From IMG/VR virus record IMGVR_UViG_3300046321_000209, positions 1 through 43,448 of that record: a DNA stretch of 43,448 nucleotides, one strand, 5' to 3'. The DNA is from a virus. The notes beneath the pieces were generated by a model. That model saw only the letters and a list, made by a program, of their open reading frames with translations. It made no database searches and was not told the origin of the DNA. Each line of letters begins with the position of its first letter. Within the stretch, counting starts at the first letter, position 1. The position numbers were made by a program, and so were the translations under genes. Below are positions 1 to 5,943 of this stretch, piece by piece.

Positions 1-737
1 GCAAGTACATATGCTTCTTCGAGTACACCACAGAGTCGAATTTCTGGCGTAGAATTATAAAATTTTACCTTAGATGCCTGAACCTCTGCACCATCCAACA
101 AATAGTAGGTATACGCCGGTTTCTGCAGGATTGCTACGGCTGAATGTAGATCGTCATGGCAATATTTGTACTCAACGCCATCACCAGAGAAAAACTCTTT
201 GGTTGATTTCATCAGGCTAGGGTGCGAATAACTATATGTTTCCCCCATGCGCTTCGTATATAATTCTTGATGATGCTCGTGAATACATGCACCCATAGAC
301 CGCAGTGTATGAATATCTTCCATCGTCTTCAGGAAGTACGGCGAATTACGCAGATACCGATGCGACATTTTCAGCATATACAAAATGTCAGATGATGGGT
401 AATACTCTAAAATCAAAGTAGAGTACCCAGTAAAAGCACTCTTAGTAAGAGTGCTCACATCATCGACGATCAAATTCAGAAGTTCCTCCGAAAGTGACCC
501 TGACCACGCAATTTCCCCCTCGATAATTAGAATACAACCACCAGAATCAATCTTAGTGATCAACTTATTTCCACCAGATGCTGGGTACTGTGCGATGATC
601 TTACCACCACAATCTTCAGCTTTATGTTTGCAATATTTGATAATGTCATCATAAGAACCGACAATATCCAAGTCTTTTGGGGTTCGGGGTGGCAGGAATC
701 GAGCCAGTGCCGTCGACCCAATGATGGCGATTTTCAT
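1..737 (-). CDS. Nucleotidyltransferase-like protein, 3' end off the window
   Basis: The reading frame opens with ATG at 737 and runs without a stop to base 1, so at least 245 residues are present and the C-terminus is missing. The N-terminus reads MKIAIIGSTALARFL followed by a KDLDIVGSYDD segment. A glycine-serine turn followed by a D-x-D motif is the active-site arrangement of the nucleotidyltransferase superfamily (a Gly-Ser loop plus metal-binding Asp pair). I infer that family from the motif only; the substrate is unknown. The gene starts one base after the stop of the 111-residue gene upstream, so the two are probably co-transcribed from the promoter at 1114-1143. It is too short for the ordinary gene finder only because it is cut by the window edge. 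Confidence 0.7.
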   Translation of the reverse strand, partial: MKIAIIGSTALARFLPPRTPKDLDIVGSYDDIIKYCKHKAEDCGGKIIAQYPASGGNKLITKIDSGGCILIIEGEIAWSGSLSEELLNLIVDDVSTLTKSAFTGYSTLILEYYPSSDILYMLKMSHRYLRNSPYFLKTMEDIHTLRSMGACIHEHHQELYTKRMGETYSYSHPSLMKSTKEFFSGDGVEYKYCHDDLHSAVAILQKPAYTYYLLDGAEVQASKVKFYNSTPEIRLCGVLEEAYVL

Positions 738-738
738 A

Positions 739-1074
739 TCAGTAGCAGTTAGATGAAGACCATGAATCAGACGACTGAAATTCTTCTTCTGTAGTAGGCG
801 CAACAAATGGAACACCCGCCTTGGTAGCAATTTCTTGTGCAGTTTTCATCAACTCTTCAATTTTTGCGAGGGCAGCTTTTTGTTCAGCCTCACGAGAGTT
901 GATATTGTCAACAACTGTAGCTCGGCGAGTATATGCACAATTGATTGTAGCTAAAAATGCATGAAGATCGGCGCCTAGATATGAGTCTAGCTCACCCTCA
1001 GACCATTCAGCCTTAGTTGTTCCCAGAATGCTGATGATGGAATGAATGCACGACAGGTTAGTATTAGTTTTCAT
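739..1074 (-). CDS. Hypothetical early protein, 111 aa
   Basis: I do not recognise this protein. It is mostly helical in appearance, with an Ala/Glu/Lys-rich stretch around residues 62-90 (EAEQKAALAKIEELMKTA) that could form a coiled coil, and a Ser-rich acidic tail. The ATG at 1074 has a good Shine-Dalgarno (AAGGAAA) a few bases upstream. It is the first gene behind the sigma70-type promoter at 1114-1143 and is followed after one base by the nucleotidyltransferase-like gene. Confidence 0.7.
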   Translation of the reverse strand: MKTNTNLSCIHSIISILGTTKAEWSEGELDSYLGADLHAFLATINCAYTRRATVVDNINSREAEQKAALAKIEELMKTAQEIATKAGVPFVAPTTEEEFQSSDSWSSSNCY

Positions 1075-1104
1075 AAAATTTCCTTTTGGTTAAGTTATTG
1101 TGAC

Positions 1105-1143
1105 TTAGGGTCTATTATACCCTAAAATTTGAGTAGGGGTCAA
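1105..1143 (-). promoter_or_regulatory. Early promoter P1 with dyad over the -10
   Basis: Read on the minus strand, TTGACC (1138-1143) and TATAAT (1114-1119) are separated by 18 bases. A perfect inverted repeat, TTAGGGT (1105-1111) and ACCCTAA (1119-1125), brackets the -10. The TGA stop of the upstream Cys-rich gene is the TGA inside the -35 TTGACC. It drives the 739-1074 gene. It is one of seven related promoters in the first 6 kb. Confidence 0.8.
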
Positions 1144-1349
1144 CATTTATTTTCACTTACAGTGTTCAATTTATTTCTGTAATCAAATATGAAGGCGAAC
1201 GCTTCAGAGAGTCGTTCATTTGCCCCAACAATTTCTTTAGAATTATCGACACGGGGCAACCCTCGATTGCTCATTTCACACGGGCAATAAGGTTCGCCGA
1301 GTTGTGGCCCCATACACGCACAGGGTGATGGCGTATTATTTTGATTCAT
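1140..1349 (-). CDS. Small Cys-rich protein, 69 aa
   Basis: No known family is recognised. The start is taken as ATG at 1349, which overlaps the TAA of the preceding gene by one base (TAATG). An in-frame GTG at 1361 would add four residues. Residues 9-25 carry two Cys-x-Cys pairs (CACMGPQLGEPYCPCEM), which looks like a small metal-binding knot; this is inferred from the spacing only. The remainder is a hydrophilic helix. It is the last gene of a five-gene overlapping operon (2677 down to 1140), and its stop codon is embedded in the -35 box of the next promoter. Confidence 0.65.
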   Translation of the reverse strand: MNQNNTPSPCACMGPQLGEPYCPCEMSNRGLPRVDNSKEIVGANERLSEAFAFIFDYRNKLNTVSENKC

Positions 1350-1582
1350 TACACCCACCACTTAATTGTTGTAACCTGTTTAGCCTTTTTCTCGGCGAGC
1401 ACATATTCCTTATACTTCTTGAGTTGTTCTAGTGCGTACTCTTCTGATGGTGCGACCGAATACTGATCTGCGTAAATTCGGGGCCACCAAGAGAAAATCT
1501 TATCGTAACTCATATCTAAATATTCTTTGTGGAAGAATCCACGCTCGATCAGATACTTGTCGCCAATTTTAATTAGTTTCAT
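1349..1582 (-). CDS. Hypothetical protein, 77 aa
   Basis: An unrecognised small protein, rich in Tyr, Lys and Trp (FSWWPRIYADQYS in the middle, ending TTIKWWV). The ATG at 1582 overlaps the TGA of the preceding gene in an ATGA junction, so it is probably translationally coupled. No signal peptide or membrane segment is seen. The operon position places it with the Cys-rich paralogues on both sides. Confidence 0.65.
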   Translation of the reverse strand: MKLIKIGDKYLIERGFFHKEYLDMSYDKIFSWWPRIYADQYSVAPSEEYALEQLKKYKEYVLAEKKAKQVTTIKWWV

Positions 1583-1965
1583 TCAAATTTCTCCTTCAAT
1601 CTGAGATATTCTTTGTGCTCTGGTGAAGTTTTAACTTCTAGCTTTTGTTTGATTTTATGTCGAACATCAGCACTAGACCTATGAATCGAGAACCCACAGA
1701 TTTGTACAACATCGAGTACTTCATCGACGGTGTACATTGGTTCACCCAGTTGCACAGTTGATAAATCTTTAGTGAATTTGACTTCTTTCCAGACGCCATA
1801 TGTACAATCATCATTTAGTATATCACATAGAGAATCAGCGGCGGCGTTACGTGGTTGGCCGACACAACCATTGCAGACATGATCTTCATGAATCTTTTCA
1901 TACTCCACGGTGGAGTATGAAAACTTTTCATACTCAACACCATCAATAATTCTATTAGCACTCAT
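1579..1965 (-). CDS. Cys-rich small protein (CNGCV family), 128 aa
   Basis: The N-terminal half is clearly related to the 165-residue protein encoded at 2180-2677. Both begin with a basic/hydrophobic strand and DGVxYE, then have CNGCV, a downstream LC and another Cys, and end the domain with KEVK. Here the ligands would be the two Cys of CNGCV (about residues 32-35), LCDIL and DDCTYG. A four-Cys spacing of this kind suggests a small zinc-binding or disulfide domain. Phages often carry small Cys-rich proteins of this general type, but I cannot name a function. The C-terminal half is a helical tail without Cys. ATGA overlaps link it to both neighbours. Confidence 0.65.
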   Translation of the reverse strand: MSANRIIDGVEYEKFSYSTVEYEKIHEDHVCNGCVGQPRNAAADSLCDILNDDCTYGVWKEVKFTKDLSTVQLGEPMYTVDEVLDVVQICGFSIHRSSADVRHKIKQKLEVKTSPEHKEYLRLKEKFE

Positions 1966-2183
1966 TTCTTACTCCAAACAAAAACATCGGTACTTGCACC
2001 CATGTGCAAAACATCATCTGTTCCAAACATTGTACAGAATGAGTACATACCATCTAAGTGATGGAATTGAATCTTTAATTCGGGGTTGAATACTGGAGAC
2101 ACGATGGAGTGTCTAGGGCAGTCATACAACTTTACTGGTTGTGTTCCCTTATCAAAGTCTTTTAGATCAATTTCTGAGATCAT
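1962..2183 (-). CDS. Hypothetical protein, 73 aa
   Basis: An unrecognised small protein lying between the two Cys-rich paralogues, with ATGA start/stop overlaps on both sides. The sequence looks like a compact beta-rich domain (KIQFHHLDGMYSFC and DVLHMGASTDVFVW). Two Cys and several His residues are present without an obvious metal-binding spacing. Function unknown. Confidence 0.65.
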   Translation of the reverse strand: MISEIDLKDFDKGTQPVKLYDCPRHSIVSPVFNPELKIQFHHLDGMYSFCTMFGTDDVLHMGASTDVFVWSKK

Positions 2184-2677
2184 ACTTCCACCTCAACTTC
2201 TTGTGTTTCTGTTAACCAATATCGAAAGTGTGGTTGGGTGGCGAACTCTTCTTGCGTGTTGTGATGTACATGAAATTGATGTGTTGCAATATAATCACCC
2301 GAGCAGTCTCCCATTATAGCAAGGCGATATGTCAATTTAACGGTATCTGGTTTTACACGATACATCCCTGGATTTCGTGTAACTCGTTCAACCGCAAAGG
2401 AATCAAAGATGCCAATGGCAATAAACTTTTGACCACCATTAAACTGAATTTGCTTACCTTCGACAATTGCTAGCAAGAGAGAGTTTAGATGTGGGTCTAG
2501 TTGATTTTGTTCTTTTTTCACAATCTTTACTTCTTTCTGGATAGAGTCGTCGCACATGCCACCCAAATTCGTGCATAGGGCGTCGTCATTGTCTGCAACA
2601 CAACCGTTGCATGAACGTGGGTCAATTGACTCAACAGTTTCATAGTCAACACCATCAACAGTCTTAATTGTTTTCAT
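2180..2677 (-). CDS. Cys-rich protein (CNGCV family) with extra C-terminal domain, 165 aa
   Basis: This is the first gene of the five-gene operon behind promoter P2. The ATG at 2677 is preceded by AGAGGAAA. Residues 1-50 match the paralogue at 1579-1965: TVDGVDYE, CNGCV, ALCTNL, GGMCDD, then KEVKIVKK. The remaining 110 residues form a separate beta-rich region (QIQFNGGQKFIAIGIFDSF and following), absent from the paralogue. A Cys-based metal-binding role for the N-terminal domain is an inference from conserved spacing. No catalytic motif is visible. Confidence 0.7.
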   Translation of the reverse strand: MKTIKTVDGVDYETVESIDPRSCNGCVADNDDALCTNLGGMCDDSIQKEVKIVKKEQNQLDPHLNSLLLAIVEGKQIQFNGGQKFIAIGIFDSFAVERVTRNPGMYRVKPDTVKLTYRLAIMGDCSGDYIATHQFHVHHNTQEEFATQPHFRYWLTETQEVEVEV

Positions 2678-2697
2678 TTTGATTTCCTCTCGTTTCG

Positions 2698-2741
2698 CTT
2701 GCTCTTAGGGTCTATTATACCCTACATTGGAGCAAGGTCAA
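2698..2741 (-). promoter_or_regulatory. Early promoter P2 with nested dyads
   Basis: On the minus strand TTGACC (2736-2741) is followed after 16 bases by TATAAT (2714-2719) and then AGACCCTAAGAGCAAG. Two nested inverted repeats surround the -10: TAGGGT/ACCCTA immediately around it, and CTTGCTC (2698-2704)/GAGCAAG (2730-2736) further out. It drives the five-gene operon 2677-1140. Confidence 0.8.
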
Positions 2742-2830
2742 CAATTTATTTGAAATAACTTAGAACTACTGGAAAGGTTGCTGTGCACTACCCACCATTC
2801 TGCTGAATTCTGCTGATTTGTACACAAAAA

Positions 2831-3007
2831 CTATGGAATATTACTAGCAACATACCCAATCATACCCAACAAAACTACTACAAAAAAGAGTCCGAAGTTG
2901 TGGGTGCGTCTCAGATCCCTGTTAGTGGCTGCTAGTCGGTTATGAAGATCTAGGATATTCTCATTTTGGTTAGACACCAACTTAGTTAACCATTCTAGAT
3001 CATCCAC
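2831..3007 (-). CDS. Small C-terminal membrane-anchored protein, 58 aa
   Basis: The start is set at GTG 3007, preceded by GGGGGAG at normal spacing. Longer in-frame starts would overlap the phosphatase gene by 150 bases, which is unlikely. The N-terminal 38 residues are a charged amphipathic helix (NENILDLHNRLAATNRDLRR), followed by a single transmembrane segment (about residues 39-56, GLFFVVVLLGMIGYVA) close to the C-terminus. This is a tail-anchored topology. The function is unknown; an inner-membrane early protein is plausible. It overlaps the upstream gene by 8 bases. Confidence 0.65.
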   Translation of the reverse strand: MDDLEWLTKLVSNQNENILDLHNRLAATNRDLRRTHNFGLFFVVVLLGMIGYVASNIP

Positions 3008-3530
3008 AGTGAGTCTCCCCCAGTAGGGTAGACCGCTGCTCAGCAATATTGAAGATGTTCTCGAGTGCAGCTCTGGTAGAGGCGTCGGATGTGTGATGAA
3101 TGCCCCACCCACCTGCTTCCTCCCACCTGTGAATGTTGTCGATACGATCATCGATCAGTACACTGATCGCACCAGGAACAATGTGTTTTTGTTTGTCTCG
3201 AGCCAGACAGACAATTGTCTCCACACTTCCCAAATTATTATGCACCCATTTACGCTTGTCACGTTCAGCGAATGGAAGCCTGTCAGTTCGAGGGCGGCCA
3301 GTGATTACACGAATCGTTACATTGTTGGGAACATTCGATGCGCATCGGAACAACTCAACCATGGGAGGAATGGTTGGCAAATCAGCAAAGAAGGAAGGAG
3401 TCTTCTCAATATTTGACCAGAGCTCCCCACGAGCATCGTCGATGTGAGGTGGTACATCAAACAGCTTGATGTAGTGGCCGTCGAAGTCTGCCAATACACC
3501 ATCAAGATCAAATGCAATATCAATTTTCAT
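3000..3530 (-). CDS. HAD-family phosphatase, 5'(3')-deoxyribonucleotidase-like
   Basis: Residues 3-16 carry the HAD motif I (IAFDLDGVLADF), with the nucleophile and acid/base Asp pair. VITGRPR gives the motif II Thr, and LIDDR near residue 150 gives the motif IV acidic pair. The length (176 aa) and the DGVLAD signature match NT5C-type deoxyribonucleotidases, which dephosphorylate dNMPs. In a phage, such an enzyme could trim nucleotide pools or salvage modified nucleotides. The substrate assignment is inferred. The start is ATG 3530, where the HAD core begins; the open frame extends upstream but would overlap the previous gene. It is the middle gene of the operon behind promoter P3. Confidence 0.8.
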   Translation of the reverse strand: MKIDIAFDLDGVLADFDGHYIKLFDVPPHIDDARGELWSNIEKTPSFFADLPTIPPMVELFRCASNVPNNVTIRVITGRPRTDRLPFAERDKRKWVHNNLGSVETIVCLARDKQKHIVPGAISVLIDDRIDNIHRWEEAGGWGIHHTSDASTRAALENIFNIAEQRSTLLGETHCG

Positions 3531-3538
3531 ATTATGGG

Positions 3539-3730
3539 TTATGTTATTTGTTCTCGGGTCCAGATGAACTGAGTCGAAGCAGGAACCCACTTGAACTCGA
3601 ATCGCTTGTGGGCGGGTTTGTAAAAATCTGTGCAGATGCAGAACCAACCCTTATCGGTGCTAAATTCCACCGTTTCAGCGAATTTACTGATCTGCACAAT
3701 CGCACCTTCAATTGTCTTTGCTATCTGCAT
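3539..3730 (-). CDS. Hypothetical protein, 63 aa
   Basis: An unrecognised small protein with alternating charged and aromatic residues (WFCICTDFYKPAHKRFEFKW), probably a small beta domain. The ATG at 3730 has GGGAG upstream. It is the first gene after promoter P3 and is followed after 8 bases by the HAD phosphatase gene. Confidence 0.65.
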   Translation of the reverse strand: MQIAKTIEGAIVQISKFAETVEFSTDKGWFCICTDFYKPAHKRFEFKWVPASTQFIWTREQIT

Positions 3731-3755
3731 GATGTATATCTCCCTAGTAGGGTCA

Positions 3756-3784
3756 ATTATACATCACATTAAGTGATATGTCAA
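3756..3784 (-). promoter_or_regulatory. Early promoter P3, consensus sigma70
   Basis: On the minus strand this is TTGACA (3779-3784), a 17-base spacer and TATAAT (3756-3761), a perfect match to the bacterial sigma70 consensus, followed by TGACCCTA. It lies 26 bases upstream of the 3539-3730 start codon. Confidence 0.85.
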
Positions 3785-3803
3785 CCTGTTTAAGGGTACA
3801 ACA

Positions 3804-4535
3804 TCATATGATCGATTGCTTAGTTTTTCCCTTCGTACGAGCGCCGCCAACGTTATAAAAATACGTCGATGCGCCCAATTTTGTCATCGACAACTCGACC
3901 ATGAATTTCTGAACGATCGTGTCGCGAGACTTGTCCACAGATTTTGTGTAAATTTCGGTAGCCAATTGCTTCTTAGTAGGACCAACCTTAGTCGCTCTAG
4001 CAAGTGATACGGTACTTGAGATTATTACTGATGCTATCTTTGTGGCCTTTGGTGCCTTACCACTCTTCTCGCCACCCGATGCATAGAAGTACGTCTGAGC
4101 GCCGGCTGCCGATGTCCCCAATTCCTGCATGAACACCTTGATTACATTCACCTTAGACTTATCCGTCAGACCAGCATAGATTCGCTTAGCGATGTCGGAT
4201 TTAGTTTCCAATTTGGGTTTGGTAACTTTAACTTTCTTAACTTCGACAGCTTCTGGCTCATCACCATCGACAATTGCTTGAGCAACTGGTTCAGCAAACA
4301 ACCACGGGTGCCGCTCTTTGAGTGATCCTGCTTTAGTCACACCGACACGGAAATTAGGAGTCAGGCCGGCGATTTTGTCGACCATCATATATCCCAACAC
4401 ACTGTGCGCGAAACCTTGAGTCTGGAGCTCTGCTGCTTCAGGATCGAGATCTCGGATAATAGCATTCAGCTCTGTCCGAGACATCATGCGAGTAGATTCT
4501 AAGTATTCGTTAATTTCACGCAATGCTGACGACAT
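3804..4535 (-). CDS. Protein with two tandem GAxTYFY repeats, 243 aa
   Basis: The C-terminal half consists of two clearly related segments of about 50 residues, 111-160 and 187-236. Each contains TK..(I/L)A..IY, DKS+, V/I-K-F-M.EL, then GAQTYFYASGG or GASTYFYNVGG and a Lys-rich end. They are joined by a basic linker (residues 160-186). The N-terminal 90 residues are helical and unrelated. Repeated helical domains with basic linkers fit a DNA-binding or chromosome-associated protein, but I do not recognise a named family and infer this only from composition. The ATG at 4535 has AGGAG upstream. It is the sole gene behind promoter P4. Confidence 0.75.
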   Translation of the reverse strand: MSSALREINEYLESTRMMSRTELNAIIRDLDPEAAELQTQGFAHSVLGYMMVDKIAGLTPNFRVGVTKAGSLKERHPWLFAEPVAQAIVDGDEPEAVEVKKVKVTKPKLETKSDIAKRIYAGLTDKSKVNVIKVFMQELGTSAAGAQTYFYASGGEKSGKAPKATKIASVIISSTVSLARATKVGPTKKQLATEIYTKSVDKSRDTIVQKFMVELSMTKLGASTYFYNVGGARTKGKTKQSII

Positions 4536-4564
4536 TTGTATTCTCCTATTAGGTACACTTGCTC

Positions 4565-4602
4565 TTAGGGTCTATTATAACTATGATTTTACCAAAAGTC
4601 AA
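4565..4602 (-). promoter_or_regulatory. Early promoter P4
   Basis: On the minus strand this is TTGACT (4597-4602), 17 bases, TATAAT (4574-4579), then AGACCCTAAGAGCAAG, the same downstream box as P2. Only the downstream half of the dyad (TTAGGGT, 4565-4571) is kept. The TGA stop of the 53-residue gene upstream is the TGA of this -35 box. Confidence 0.85.
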
Positions 4603-4760
4603 CAGTCTTCTGAGGACTCGATACATGTTGAGGCACTGATATCAACACACTCCCAGTCAAAATATCGACCACTATCTATTTCGTGTTGAGCATCTTCAAA
4701 ATTGTTTGCTGATATAGTAACTACTTCTTCCAGTGTTCGAGTAACTGTATATGTTGGCAT
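4599..4760 (-). CDS. Small acidic protein, 53 aa
   Basis: A short frame from ATG 4760 to TGA 4599 encodes a protein starting MPTYTVTRTLEEVVTIS and ending with a Cys-containing acidic tail (ECVDISASTCIESSEDC). The beginning (YTVTRTLEEVVTI, then a helix NFEDAQHEI) resembles small phage proteins with a beta-alpha arrangement. No strong ribosome-binding site is seen. It follows the 72-residue gene after 15 bases and probably shares its transcript. Its stop lies inside the P4 -35 box. Confidence 0.55.
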   Translation of the reverse strand: MPTYTVTRTLEEVVTISANNFEDAQHEIDSGRYFDWECVDISASTCIESSEDC

Positions 4761-4775
4761 GATATTTGGTGTTAA

Positions 4776-4994
4776 TTAAGCTTTGTTGTAGTACACGACG
4801 ATGACATATCCAACAATATTGGGGGATTCTTCGATTTTAACTTCCCCAGACTTTCTGTAACAGTATGCAGCGAGCAGTGCGTCTTGGAGTGTGGCCACGT
4901 GAACGGATATGTAATCACTTTCGAGTGCGACTGGGGTTACTACCACTGAGGCATGTTGTTCGCCAAATTTAGTGTGAAGGGTGATTGGTTGCAT
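4776..4994 (-). CDS. Hypothetical protein, 72 aa
   Basis: An unrecognised small protein. It looks like a beta-strand-rich domain with a central helix (ISVHVATLQDALLAAYCYRK) and a hydrophobic C-terminal strand (IVGYVIVVYYNKA). The ATG at 4994 is preceded by AGGAA. It is the first gene after promoter P5. Confidence 0.65.
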   Translation of the reverse strand: MQPITLHTKFGEQHASVVVTPVALESDYISVHVATLQDALLAAYCYRKSGEVKIEESPNIVGYVIVVYYNKA

Positions 4995-5027
4995 CTAGAA
5001 GTTCCTGTATGATTGCTCTTAAAGTCA

Positions 5028-5055
5028 ATTATACCCTAAATTTGAGTAAGGTCAC
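5028..5055 (-). promoter_or_regulatory. Early promoter P5
   Basis: On the minus strand the -10 is TATAAT (5028-5033) and the -35 is GTGACC (5050-5055), one mismatch from the other copies, with a 16-base spacer. The downstream sequence TGACTTTAAGAGCAA keeps the conserved box. It drives the 72-residue gene at 4776. Confidence 0.75.
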
Positions 5056-5059
5056 CAGA

Positions 5060-5209
5060 CTATTTCACAGGTTTGCGATTCAGGACCATTTTACGATCAA
5101 GTGCAGCATCACGCTCACAAAACAACTTTTGCACGTAGTGATCGTTCATATTTTTATCCGTGCGCAGTTTCAATGTCGTATCGATGTCCGAAATCGCATA
5201 GTCGCACAT
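5060..5209 (-). CDS. Hypothetical small protein, 49 aa, start uncertain
   Basis: From ATG 5209 to TAG 5060 the frame encodes a hydrophilic helical protein (MCDYAISDIDTTLKL at the start, ERDAALDRKM near the end). The same frame stays open upstream to the TAA at 5291 and encodes a Cys-containing stretch (TKCTIQKCQNCIKTKF) without any ATG, GTG or TTG start. The real gene may therefore be longer and begin through a frameshift from the overlapping 5154-5270 frame. No clear ribosome-binding site precedes 5209. Confidence 0.45.
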   Translation of the reverse strand: MCDYAISDIDTTLKLRTDKNMNDHYVQKLFCERDAALDRKMVLNRKPVK

Positions 5210-5270
5210 CTCGAGTGTGTACGTCGAGAATTTCGTTTTTATACAGTTTTGACATTTCTGAATAGTACAT
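5154..5270 (-). CDS. Small ORF with good RBS overlapping the next frame, 38 aa
   Basis: The ATG at 5270 follows GAGG at about nine bases, the only good ribosome-binding site in this interval. The product (MYYSEMSKLYKNEILD and so on) stops at 5154 after 38 residues. The alternative frame over the same DNA has better protein character, with a Cys cluster and then a long helical segment. This is either a true small gene or the 5' part of a frameshifted gene continuing in the 5060-5209 frame. Confidence 0.35.
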   Translation of the reverse strand: MYYSEMSKLYKNEILDVHTRDVRLCDFGHRYDIETAHG

Positions 5271-5290
5271 TTTGTATTTTCCTCAGTTGA

Positions 5291-5500
5291 TTATGCAACA
5301 CTATTCACCAAGCACTTTCCTTCCTCTACCCACTGCTCCACACTCATGTTACTGAGGTATTTGACATACACTATCTGGTTCTCGTAGATGGAATTTGCAT
5401 CAAGATCATCATACACAAAATACCAATACCCAGTGCCTTTGTACAAAGCCAAGTTTGGGTTGCCAATCTTTTTGAGAATTACAGAGGTTGAAGTAGTCAT
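5291..5500 (-). CDS. Conserved-type small phage protein, 69 aa
   Basis: The central segment (LALYKGTGYWYFVYDD) and the end (MSVEQWVEEGKCLV) follow a pattern I know from many small phage proteins: a Gly-Tyr-aromatic strand, an acidic turn, a strand and a terminal MS/T-x-x-x-W helix. The family has no assigned function. The start is ATG 5500; the ribosome-binding site is weak. It is the first gene after promoter P6. Confidence 0.65.
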   Translation of the reverse strand: MTTSTSVILKKIGNPNLALYKGTGYWYFVYDDLDANSIYENQIVYVKYLSNMSVEQWVEEGKCLVNSVA

Positions 5501-5528
5501 GGTTGAGATAGAGTTGGTTGATATTACG

Positions 5529-5556
5529 AGTATACCCTATTTTACCACAACGTCAA
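5529..5556 (-). promoter_or_regulatory. Early promoter P6, divergent -10
   Basis: On the minus strand this is TTGACG (5551-5556), 16 bases, TATACT (5529-5534). The bases upstream of the -10 keep TAGGG, but the conserved GACCCTAAGAGCAA box is lost (CGTAATATC instead). The promoter lies inside the 3' end of the 5537-5863 gene, whose last codons are encoded by the -35 and spacer. Confidence 0.65.
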
Positions 5557-5863
5557 CACTTATTTTGGAATAAAAAGTGTTGCAGTCAGCCTTAATTTCA
5601 TCTAGGCGCTGGAGAACTTGGTACTGCTGCGTCGCAACTTTCTTCTCCGTACACTTACCAGTTGAGGTCATATACACTTTCGAAAAGTCTAAAAAGGGTA
5701 CGTGTGTAGCCATGCCCGACTCTACCACGAAACGACTCGCGAAAGTATAGATTGTACCACTCGCACTCTTGCGGGTAATGATACGTAGTTGGGTACCATC
5801 AACTCGATCGATCTTAGTTTCCGCTACCCAACCAACAGAACTCTTGACTGTAACAATTCCCAT
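5537..5863 (-). CDS. Hypothetical protein, 108 aa
   Basis: An unrecognised protein. Residues 1-70 look like a beta-rich domain (VTVKSSVGWVAETKID, RIITRKSASGTIYTF), followed by a helix (TQQYQVLQRLDEIKAD). The ATG at 5863 is preceded by GTGGGAG. It is driven by promoter P7, and its 3' end contains promoter P6. Confidence 0.65.
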   Translation of the reverse strand: MGIVTVKSSVGWVAETKIDRVDGTQLRIITRKSASGTIYTFASRFVVESGMATHVPFLDFSKVYMTSTGKCTEKKVATQQYQVLQRLDEIKADCNTFYSKISVDVVVK

Positions 5864-5905
5864 TTAAAAATCTCCCACTGTTGCGTTCGTTTGCTTATAG
5901 GGTCA

Positions 5906-5933
5906 ATTATACACCAAATTCCAATAAGGTCAA
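5906..5933 (-). promoter_or_regulatory. Early promoter P7
   Basis: On the minus strand this is TTGACC (5928-5933), 16 bases, TATAAT (5906-5911), then TGACCCTATAAGCAA, close to the conserved downstream box. It lies between the primase gene stop (5944) and the 108-residue gene it drives. Confidence 0.8.
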
Positions 5934-5943
5934 CGGTTACTTT

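Noticed and set aside
2086-2473. Overlapping plus-strand frames of 77 and 81 residues in the Cys-rich operon
   Set aside because: They run antisense to coupled genes with good RBSs and show no protein-like pattern.
2743-2830. ATTCTGCTGA direct repeat between two early cassettes as a possible operator
   Set aside because: Only two adjacent copies of ten bases, not found by the other early promoters; too little to call.
3008-3151. Longer 106-residue start for the small membrane protein
   Set aside because: It would overlap the HAD phosphatase by 150 bases; GTG 3007 has a good ribosome-binding site and includes the whole helical and membrane part.
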